From: Dethiobacter sp.
GTDB taxonomy: Bacteria > Bacillota_D > Dethiobacteria > Dethiobacterales > Dethiobacteraceae
DNA length: 6,074 nt
Direction: 5' to 3'
NCBI GenBank assembly: GCA_018333395.1
Contig: JAGXSQ010000097.1
Span: forward strand, 1-6,074
Part shown: positions 1-5,632 of the stretch, one piece after another
Numbering within the stretch: position 1 is the first letter of the stretch
How the letters are laid out: each line of letters begins with the position of its first letter
Program-made: the position numbers and the translations under genes
Notes under the pieces: model-generated
What the model was told of the DNA's origin: nothing
Database searches by the model: none
What the model saw: only the letters and a program-made list of their open reading frames with translations

Positions 1-1105
1 CCGCCCCGGCCTGCCGTAGCGAGTCATAAAACAGCTGCCTCTCCACCGGCATGCCGTTAACAGCTAACAAGACATCGCCCGGGACAAGGCCGGCGGCGGC
101 AGCGGGAGAGCGCGGAAAGATGTCGAGAACTCTGACGCCGACCGGAGGCGAAACGTATAGTGCCTGGCCGGCAAATTCCTTTTTGTTGCCCATCATAATC
201 AGAAACTCGTGGCCAAGAGGAGCAAAGAGGGCAGCCAAGATGGTGAGCGCCGGTAGACGGAAGGCTAGGAAGGCCACCGCCAGCAGGAGTAGGCTATAGG
301 CGCTAAGGTTGCGAGAAGAAGACCTGCTTTTGCGGCGTGGTGTTGTTGAGACAGCTATATCGCCATAACCCAGGCCAGCCACGATGGGTAGCAACAGATA
401 CATCAGCGTCTCACCCGCGTCAGGCACAGTGCGGCTGGCAAAAATAGGCCACCACTCCGGCATGGGTACAGCACCTGCTGTGGCGGCGGCCGCTTCAGGC
501 AGGGTCATCGCCAGCAACCCTACCAGAGGCAGCGGCCAAAACCGCTGTAACGTAAAGCCACCAACTACACCCTGGTTCGTCTTTAAAAAAATCGGGCTGG
601 CGAACAGATGTCCGCTAACGGCAATCAGAAAGCTTTCCGTCAGGTGCAGGATCCCGATCAGCGCCAGAAGACCCGCAATGTGGATGTCCGCAAGTCCGGA
701 GAGCAACCCGGTAGAAATCGCCGGCCAATAGCGCTCAAGAAGCTGGAGTACAGCCGAAAAAACGCCCACAAGCCCGCCGGCATAGGCAAAACAAAGGTAG
801 CGGGGATGGATCAGCAAAAGCATTATCGCCAACGGCCAGACATAAGCGATGCCTATTTCCAGCAATGGAATGCCAAAAAAGACGATCATAACACTGGCCA
901 GCAGGCCGCCCGCCAAGCCAAATAACGCAGAATAGGCCGTCTGTCGCCAAAAAGAATGCCTAGCCCGGCCGAAAAGCTGAATTTCCGTAAGGCTTAAACG
1001 CTGGTACTGAAAAGCTGCTAGCAGCAGGACAAGCCAGAACAAGATATTCGTCAGGAAGAGGAAATAGGTTTCCAGAAAAAGACGGGCCAAGGTCAAAAAT
1101 GCCAT
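1..1105 (-). CDS. MinJ-like polytopic membrane protein with C-terminal PDZ domain (3' end outside window)
   Basis: The frame is open from the ATG at 1105 to the left edge, giving 368 residues with no stop seen. The start is supported by AGAGGA at 1118-1113, 7 nt upstream, and the ATG shares one base with the TAA of the preceding protease gene, so the two are probably translationally coupled. The protein has roughly seven or eight hydrophobic segments (about residues 10-32, 57-80, 82-100, 105-124, 129-153, 189-207, 232-248, 269-301). A basic Ser/Arg-rich loop at about 250-267 is probably cytoplasmic. From about residue 318 a PDZ-like fold begins, with the typical SPAAAAGLVPGDVLLAVNG signature (333-351). 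Multi-pass membrane region plus terminal PDZ, directly after a CtpB-type gene, matches the architecture and position of B. subtilis MinJ, which bridges DivIVA and MinD. That role is inferred here. It could instead be a generic PDZ membrane scaffold. It is not an HtrA protease, as no trypsin-like domain is seen. Confidence 0.85.
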   Translation of the reverse strand, partial: MAFLTLARLFLETYFLFLTNILFWLVLLLAAFQYQRLSLTEIQLFGRARHSFWRQTAYSALFGLAGGLLASVMIVFFGIPLLEIGIAYVWPLAIMLLLIHPRYLCFAYAGGLVGVFSAVLQLLERYWPAISTGLLSGLADIHIAGLLALIGILHLTESFLIAVSGHLFASPIFLKTNQGVVGGFTLQRFWPLPLVGLLAMTLPEAAAATAGAVPMPEWWPIFASRTVPDAGETLMYLLLPIVAGLGYGDIAVSTTPRRKSRSSSRNLSAYSLLLLAVAFLAFRLPALTILAALFAPLGHEFLIMMGNKKEFAGQALYVSPPVGVRVLDIFPRSPAAAAGLVPGDVLLAVNGMPVERQLFYDSLRQAGA

Positions 1106-2529
1106 TAATTGATCCTCTTAGTTTTTTCCAGCAAAATCTCTACTGCTTTCTGTTTCTGTGCATCTGACTGCTCCAGCAGCTTATCAATCTCACCCCGCAG
1201 GCTCCGCCTAGTTTCATAGTGTACCCGTCCGCTCTCCGGCAGACTCTGACTGCGCTGAAAGGCGCGTACAGCCCGCTCTGTGGCACCGTCAAACAGACTG
1301 TTCTCTTCTACTTTGTAACCTAGTCTGTGCAGTTTTTTTTGCAGAAAGAGGACGTTATTGTTTTTGTCTCCCGGTTGCAAATCAACAGTAAGAGGGTGGC
1401 GTGCGGCAAAGAAGATGTCCGGTAACTCCACCACTACGTCAGGCTCCAAACCCACTTCGTTGATGTCCCGCCCGTTGGGAGTTCTGTATTTGGCCACCGT
1501 GTAGCGGAGTCCGGTATTCCCGGGAAGTTCTTCCAATTGCTGGACGGTCGCTTTGCCGTAAGTCGTGGTCCCAACCAGAATACCAGCCCCGCTGTCCTGC
1601 AAGGCGCCGGCGATGATTTCCGCCGCTGAAGCACTGCCGCCATCTACCAGCACTACAATCGGATAAGGTTTGACGACACCGTAAGAGTGGTAGGTATTGA
1701 TGATTTTATCATTTCGGTCGACAACGTGAGTGATCGGCCCGGCCGGGAGTAACTCCCGCGCCACTTTAATAGCTTCATTAAGCAAGCCACCCGGGTTTCC
1801 ACGCAGGTCTAAAATTAGGCCGCGTAGGCCCTGATTCTCCAGATCCAGCAACGCCGCTCTAAAGTCGTGGCTCGTCTGTTCACCGAAGGTGGTTAATTGG
1901 AGGTAACCGATGCTCTTTTCCAGCATCTTGGGGAAGACGCTAGGCCTCTGGATATTGCCACGGACAATCTCGAAAGCAAGCGGCTCGGCAACGCCTTCCC
2001 GCTGGATTTTCAAGTTAACCTTTGTCCCTTCCGGGCCTCGGATAAGTTTGACTGCCTCCATGATGGAGGCGCCGGTTAAGTCGCGCCCGTCTACCTCCAG
2101 GATTCGGTCGCCAGCCAGCAGACCCGCCCGCTCTCCGGGGGTACCTTTAATGGGGGCAATAATGGTGATGTAGTTAGCAGAAGAGGTGATTTCAATACCG
2201 ATACCGGAAAAAGCTCCGGTTGCTTTAATCATCATTTCTTCCCAGTTCTCTTCATCCAGGAAACTAGTCTGCGGGTCACCGAGCTTGTCAACCATACCCT
2301 GGATAGCCGCATTGACCAGCTCTTCTACTGAAACTTCCTCTACATAGCTCTCCGAGAGGACGTCCAACACCTCCAGCAGAGGCGCGAGCCTTTCCCTGTC
2401 GGTCTTTTCCTGAGCAGAGGGAAGCAGAGGGGGAGAGAGAGCTCTTTTATCTGTGCTGGCCACATGGTAGGTCACCAGATTGCTAAAAACAAGCAGTGCC
2501 ACCAGTAGGATCACTACTCTTCTTTTCAC
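1105..2529 (-). CDS. ctpB: S41 family C-terminal processing peptidase (CtpA/CtpB type) with PDZ and peptidoglycan-binding domains
   Basis: This serine protease is exported and membrane-anchored. Numbering is from the GTG at 2529 (474 aa). A basic start (VKRR) leads into a membrane anchor or signal at about residues 5-22. A PDZ domain follows at about 106-190, with GTPGERAGLLAGDRILEVDG at 129-148. The S41 core is at about 205-345, with the catalytic Ser in GGSASAAEI (S301), Lys in TYGKATVQ (K326) and Gln (Q330). The Ser-Lys spacing of 25 residues is normal for the family. A peptidoglycan-binding-type repeat lies at about 380-445. The frame stays open upstream to a TTG at 2634, but that codon lies inside the terminator stem and upstream of a TATAAT box, so I reject it. 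The GTG at 2529 has only a weak Shine-Dalgarno (GGTG, 7 nt away). In B. subtilis CtpB cleaves SpoIVFA in sporulation signalling. The target here is unknown, and CtpA is an alternative name. Confidence 0.93.
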   Translation of the reverse strand: MKRRVVILLVALLVFSNLVTYHVASTDKRALSPPLLPSAQEKTDRERLAPLLEVLDVLSESYVEEVSVEELVNAAIQGMVDKLGDPQTSFLDEENWEEMMIKATGAFSGIGIEITSSANYITIIAPIKGTPGERAGLLAGDRILEVDGRDLTGASIMEAVKLIRGPEGTKVNLKIQREGVAEPLAFEIVRGNIQRPSVFPKMLEKSIGYLQLTTFGEQTSHDFRAALLDLENQGLRGLILDLRGNPGGLLNEAIKVARELLPAGPITHVVDRNDKIINTYHSYGVVKPYPIVVLVDGGSASAAEIIAGALQDSGAGILVGTTTYGKATVQQLEELPGNTGLRYTVAKYRTPNGRDINEVGLEPDVVVELPDIFFAARHPLTVDLQPGDKNNNVLFLQKKLHRLGYKVEENSLFDGATERAVRAFQRSQSLPESGRVHYETRRSLRGEIDKLLEQSDAQKQKAVEILLEKTKRIN

Positions 2530-2568
2530 CGACAGACACCAACTTTCAGCCGTTTTCTCGCCAAATTT

Positions 2569-2574
2569 ATTATA
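2569..2574 (-). promoter_or_regulatory. Possible -10 box for the ctpB/minJ-like unit
   Basis: On the minus strand a perfect TATAAT lies at 2574-2569, downstream of the terminator and about 40 nt before the GTG at 2529. The hexamer at normal -35 spacing (TAGATT) matches the consensus poorly. A second possibility is TTGTCA (2615-2610) followed after 17 nt by TATCAG. Either would give a separate promoter for ctpB and the minJ-like gene, which fits the terminator just upstream. Confidence 0.42.
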
Positions 2575-2613
2575 CCTATATTGAACCTGATAATCTACAG
2601 GATATTTCTTGAC

Positions 2614-2643
2614 AAAAAAAGCCTGGCTAGCCAAGCTTTTTTT
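2614..2643 (-). terminator. Rho-independent terminator, likely bidirectional
   Basis: A 30-bp near-perfect inverted repeat begins 21 bp after the stop of the M23 gene. It is A7, then a 7-bp GC-rich arm, a 2-base centre (TA), the complementary arm, and T7. On the minus strand the arms AAGCTTGGC and GCCAGGCTT pair throughout, with one G-U pair, and are followed by a run of seven T. The symmetry means it could also stop transcription on the plus strand. It separates the ftsE-ftsX-M23 unit from the ctpB unit. Confidence 0.88.
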
Positions 2644-2664
2644 GCGTTACCTGTCCTATTTCGG

Positions 2665-3864
2665 TCAGTTTATATGGGGGAGCGGGTTAACCCTTTGCCC
2701 GTTGATCCGGATTTCAAAATGCAGGTGCGGTCCGGTGGAAAATCCGGTGGAGCCCACGGTAGCGATGGGTTGGCCGCGCCGCACATTTTCGCCATTGGCG
2801 ACCAGGAAAGAATGGTTATGAGCGTAGACCGTAACGATGCCGCCGCCGTGGTCAACAATCACCAGGTTACCAAAACCGCCGGCCATTCTGTGGATATATG
2901 CAACGCCGTCATCCGCGGCCACCACATTTACCGGCTCACCGTTAAAAAAGCGTGAGCCAGCCCAGCGAGCATGTGGGATCCCTATGTCTACACCGCCATG
3001 GAATTGGCGCGCACGCCTCGTTATAGGGTTAACGCGGTAGCCAAACCCTGAGGTAATCCACTCCGGACCAAATTCCGGAACAGGCCAGACATATTGGCCG
3101 GTGCCGCGGTGGCCGCCGGCATTCCTCTGCCGCGCCAGAGACTCTTCGATCATACGGTCAAGCTTTCTGGTCTCCGCTTCCAGCTTATCGACCATTTCTT
3201 CGCGCGCTTCAATCTCATGCCTAGCCGCAACTAGCATCCTCTCGCGCTGCTCTGTTCTTTTAGCCAGCGCTTCTGTCTGGAGCACGTTATCCCGGCGCAA
3301 GCCCAGCAGTTCTTGCCGCCTTGTCTCAAGGCCCTCCTTCAGCTCTGCAACACGCGCCCGCTCCTCCTGATACTGACTAAGCAGATCCCTGTCCTCGCCA
3401 ATGATCAATTGCAGATTGTTATACCGTGTCAAAAATTCAGTAAATGTTGCACTGCTAAACAGCACCTCCAGGTAGCTAACCTGCCCGTTCTCGTGAATAG
3501 CCCGCAGGCGAATAGCCAGCAACCGGTCCATCTCCGTAATCCGCGCCTCAGCAGCCTCCAATTCTTCCTCAGCAATGCCCATCTCACCTTCAACGACGCT
3601 GATTCTGCGGCCCAGGGAACGGATTTCCGCTTGTGTAACATTTATATTGCGCTCCAGAGAGCGGAGCTCCCTCTCCAAGGTCGTTTCCTGTTCTTTGTAC
3701 TCCCTTATTTCAGACTGGTTCTGTCTGATCTGCCGCCGGAGAGCCTCCTGTTCGTCTCTCATATCCTCAATCCGGTTATTGTTAGCAAACGCCGGAAGTA
3801 CGGCGGTCACAAACAAAAGCATGGCCATAAGCAAGATGACTGCTACAGGTTTTGTTCTTAGCAA
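2665..3864 (-). CDS. Secreted coiled-coil M23 peptidase (EnvC/PcsB-like murein hydrolase)
   Basis: Peptidoglycan hydrolase or activator acting outside the membrane. I place the start at the TTG at 3864 (399 aa): GGAGGA at 3876-3871 sits 6 nt before it, whereas the longer frame from the TTG at 3882 would translate its own Shine-Dalgarno. A signal peptide ends near residue 27 (AFA before NNN). Residues about 30-245 are a long, charged coiled coil broken near 125-155, like the hairpin domain of EnvC, PcsB and CwlO. A C-terminal M23 (LytM) domain spans about 255-395. The zinc ligands and catalytic histidines appear intact: H289 and D293 in HGGVD, H349 in YAH, H380 and H382 in HLHFE. E. coli EnvC has lost these residues and only activates amidases, so this protein is more likely an enzyme itself. 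It lies 20 bp after ftsX, so the FtsX extracellular domain is its likely controller (inference). Confidence 0.93.
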   Translation of the reverse strand: MLRTKPVAVILLMAMLLFVTAVLPAFANNNRIEDMRDEQEALRRQIRQNQSEIREYKEQETTLERELRSLERNINVTQAEIRSLGRRISVVEGEMGIAEEELEAAEARITEMDRLLAIRLRAIHENGQVSYLEVLFSSATFTEFLTRYNNLQLIIGEDRDLLSQYQEERARVAELKEGLETRRQELLGLRRDNVLQTEALAKRTEQRERMLVAARHEIEAREEMVDKLEAETRKLDRMIEESLARQRNAGGHRGTGQYVWPVPEFGPEWITSGFGYRVNPITRRARQFHGGVDIGIPHARWAGSRFFNGEPVNVVAADDGVAYIHRMAGGFGNLVIVDHGGGIVTVYAHNHSFLVANGENVRRGQPIATVGSTGFSTGPHLHFEIRINGQRVNPLPHIN

Positions 3865-3870
3865 GCCTCT

Positions 3871-3876
3871 TCCTCC
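3871..3876 (-). promoter_or_regulatory. Ribosome binding site that fixes the M23 gene start
   Basis: GGAGGA on the minus strand, within a G-rich run, lies 6 nt upstream of the TTG at 3864. It makes the TTG at 3882 an unlikely start, because translation from there would read through the site as Gly codons. Confidence 0.75.
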
Positions 3877-3884
3877 CCCCAACT

Positions 3885-4769
3885 TTAAGCCTTCAAAAAG
3901 CGCCGCATGGAAAGCAAACTACCCGCTCCCCCGATCGCGGTACCAAGCAAAAGCAAAATCCTCGCCAGATGCCAAACAATTTCCTGCGGCGGCACAAGCG
4001 GCAGAAAATTCAGGTGAACCTGCGCCACAGCTACCGTCTGGCCATAAAGGTAAATCAGCGCCAGTGTAGGAAGAAGTGCGCCAAAAGAACCAAGGGCGAG
4101 CCCTTCGATGAGAAACGGCCAGCGAACAAACCACTCCGTGGCGCCCACAAATTTCATAATCATAATTTCTGTCGAGCGGGCGGCAACCGTCAGCTTAATG
4201 GTATTAGCAATCAAAAACAGTGCCGTCAAAGTCAGGCCACCCATAAAGAAAAGTCCCACCCATCTAACTGCGCCGGCAAAGCGAAAAAGCTTCTCTACCA
4301 CTGCCGTGCCGTAGTCAATACGGGCGATGCCCGGCATGGCCTCAAGCTCAGCTGCTACCTGCGGAATATCTTCGGGGATAATAGCCCTAATTTCAAAGGA
4401 ATCGCGCAAGGGGTTGCGCCCATCAGCCTCGAAACCGGCTACCATTTCCTCTCCCAGGTCTTCTTTTAGGCGCTGCAAGGCCTCCTGCCGGGAAACGAAA
4501 CGAACCTCTTCGACTCTGTCCATCTGAATGAGAGAAACGCGCAGCCTGTCCACTTCTGCACCAGAGAGCACCTCGTCCACATAGGCGATAATTTCCACCT
4601 GACCCTTGATTTGATTGGTTAGGTACTCCACGTTAACATTCAGCAACATAAAACTGCCTAGGATAAACAGGGTGACCGCCACCGCTCCAACAGAGGCGAA
4701 ACTCATCCAAGAGTTGCGCACAATACTGCGAAATGCCTCCGGCAAGCAATAGCCCCACGATCTAAACAT
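3885..4769 (-). CDS. ftsX: Cell division protein FtsX, membrane subunit of the FtsEX ABC-type complex
   Basis: Integral membrane partner of FtsE that passes ATP-driven conformational change to a cell-wall hydrolase outside. Numbering is from the ATG at 4769 (294 aa, normal for Gram-positive FtsX). There are four membrane segments: about 24-45, 169-191, 220-243 and 265-286. The large extracellular domain (about 46-166) between TM1 and TM2 is the hydrolase-binding part in known systems. A cytoplasmic ARSTEIMIMKFVGAT segment (197-211) after TM2 is the FtsX/MacB-type region next to FtsE. The N-terminus (GYCLPEAFRSIVRNSWMSFAS) looks like other Firmicutes FtsX. The start is one base after the ftsE stop. 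AAGGGAG at 4788-4782 is a usable but rather distant Shine-Dalgarno (12 nt). Alternatives upstream (ATG at 4796, or the longer frame to 4826) overlap ftsE and lack a better site. Confidence 0.95.
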   Translation of the reverse strand: MFRSWGYCLPEAFRSIVRNSWMSFASVGAVAVTLFILGSFMLLNVNVEYLTNQIKGQVEIIAYVDEVLSGAEVDRLRVSLIQMDRVEEVRFVSRQEALQRLKEDLGEEMVAGFEADGRNPLRDSFEIRAIIPEDIPQVAAELEAMPGIARIDYGTAVVEKLFRFAGAVRWVGLFFMGGLTLTALFLIANTIKLTVAARSTEIMIMKFVGATEWFVRWPFLIEGLALGSFGALLPTLALIYLYGQTVAVAQVHLNFLPLVPPQEIVWHLARILLLLGTAIGGAGSLLSMRRFLKA

Positions 4770-4770
4770 G

Positions 4771-5448
4771 TTAACAGTAGGCTCCCTTCCGCTCATCGCG
4801 AACGACCCGGCCACTTTCAAGGACAACTACACGCCGTCGGAGCGCATTTACAACTTCTCGGTCGTGTGTCGCCATGACGACCGTCGTCCCCCGTATATTG
4901 ATATCCATGAGCAACGCCACAATGTCCATGGAAGTCCTCGGGTCCAGGTTGCCGGTGGGTTCATCGGCGACAATCAGGACCGGCTTGTTGACGATAGCCC
5001 GAGCCAAACAAACGCGTTGCTGCTCGCCGCCGGAAAGCTCTGTCGGCTTCATCTTCGCTTTACTGGCAAGCCCCACCATTTCCAGCGCCTCCGGCACACG
5101 CCGGCGTATTTCCCGGCCGGGAGCAGTTACCACCTGCATGGCAAAAGCTACATTATCATAGACGTTACGGCTCGGCAACAGGCGAAAATCCTGAAAGACG
5201 ACACCGATGTTGCGCCGGAGCAGGGGGACTTCCCGTCGCTTCAGGCGGGTAATGTCTCGTCCATTAATACTGATGCTGCCGGAGCTTGGCAGAAACTCCC
5301 GGCAAAGCAGACGGACCAGCGTAGACTTACCGGCTCCGCTTTCACCGACAAAAAAGACAAATTCCCCCCGCTCCATAGACAGACTGACATTATTCAACGC
5401 TTCCACGCCATTGGGATAGACCATAGATATCTGCTGCATCTCAATCAT
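4771..5448 (-). CDS. ftsE: Cell division ATP-binding protein FtsE
   Basis: Cytoplasmic ABC ATPase that powers FtsX. Numbering is from the ATG at 5448 (225 aa, close to the usual FtsE length). All nucleotide-binding motifs are present: Walker [10 protein letters not shown] (35-43, K41), Q-loop in [20 protein letters not shown] (Q86), signature LSGGEQQ (138-144), Walker [13 protein letters not shown] with catalytic Glu (E163), and H-loop THD (H195). The [16 protein letters not shown] segment is characteristic of FtsE within the LolD/MacB-like ABC group. The start at MIEM fits family N-termini (MIEM...VYPNG). GGAGTGA at 5463-5457 ends 8 nt before it. A GTG at 5460 would add only four residues and has no Shine-Dalgarno. 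It is the first gene of the ftsE-ftsX-M23 set and is followed after one base by ftsX. Confidence 0.97.
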   Translation of the reverse strand: MIEMQQISMVYPNGVEALNNVSLSMERGEFVFFVGESGAGKSTLVRLLCREFLPSSGSISINGRDITRLKRREVPLLRRNIGVVFQDFRLLPSRNVYDNVAFAMQVVTAPGREIRRRVPEALEMVGLASKAKMKPTELSGGEQQRVCLARAIVNKPVLIVADEPTGNLDPRTSMDIVALLMDINIRGTTVVMATHDREVVNALRRRVVVLESGRVVRDERKGAYC

Positions 5449-5456
5449 GCTGCCGG

Positions 5457-5513
5457 TCACTCCAATCCGTGCCTGCAGGCAAATTCATTAGCACCACAAC
5501 CATCACAGTTCAC
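5457..5513 (-). other. Leader-like small ORF upstream of ftsE (18 codons, unproven)
   Basis: From a GTG at 5513 the minus strand can encode an 18-residue peptide, MNCDGCGANEFACRHGLE, ending in TGA at 5459-5457, 8 bp before the ftsE ATG. It has a CxxC pair, a third Cys and a His. The same frame stays open upstream to a TAA near 5580, but without an ATG, GTG or TTG. No Shine-Dalgarno precedes the GTG. It may be chance, a gene remnant or a leader peptide. Confidence 0.15.
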
Positions 5514-5523
5514 CTGACGTAAG

Positions 5524-5539
5524 TTCGACAGTTTCGCCA
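5524..5539 (-). promoter_or_regulatory. Two adjacent TGNCGAA motifs resembling Spo0A (0A) boxes
   Basis: On the minus strand TGGCGAA (5539-5533) and TGTCGAA (5530-5524) stand in the same direction, 9 bp start to start. Both match the Spo0A box core TGNCGAA, and the second is the consensus version. They lie 75-90 bp upstream of the ftsE start and about 95-110 bp upstream of the divergent korA-like start, so they could act on either gene. Known tandem boxes are usually spaced about one helical turn, so a 9-bp step is slightly short. Binding is inference. Confidence 0.35.
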
Positions 5540-5632
5540 GAAAACCTTTTTTATCTGCTATTTTTTTTAGCTGGAGGATTTATCCTGTATTTAGCGAAAA
5601 AATAATTAAACAACAAGAAAGAGGTGGAAAGG

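Larger units (their letters stand above)
5449..5632. promoter_or_regulatory. Divergent intergenic region between ftsE and the korA-like gene
   Basis: These 184 bp must contain the promoters for both directions unless either gene is read from further away. The korA-facing half is A/T-rich, with runs of T and A. It holds a small inverted repeat AGGAT-TT-ATCCT (5576-5587) followed by TTTAGCGAAAA (5590-5600), a near-match to the two TGNCGAA boxes. I see no sigma-A promoter with both hexamers in good condition on either strand. The best ftsE-side candidate is an extended -10, TGCTAATGA, at about 5493-5485, with a poor -35 (GTGAAC). Confidence 0.5.

Noticed and set aside
384..950. Plus-strand frames and a 71-codon minus-strand frame within the left 1.1 kb
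   Set aside because: They are shadows of the continuous 368-codon minus-strand membrane protein frame, which shows hydrophobic segments and a PDZ signature.
2609..2614. TTGACA on the plus strand as a -35 box
   Set aside because: It is followed by the terminator palindrome, has no -10 at 16-18 bp, and no plus-strand gene lies downstream.
3313..4469. Plus-strand open frames opposite ftsX and the M23 gene
   Set aside because: They overlap each other and lie opposite clearly recognised genes. No domain, signal or convincing ribosome binding site is visible.
5471..5480. 10-bp palindrome GCCTGCAGGC
   Set aside because: It is short, single and has no known regulator match; this is expected by chance in a window of this size.
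4768..5517. Long plus-strand open frame opposite ftsE (249 codons)
   Set aside because: The minus-strand frame has every ABC ATPase motif. The plus-strand translation has no recognisable domain and is a by-product of codon composition.
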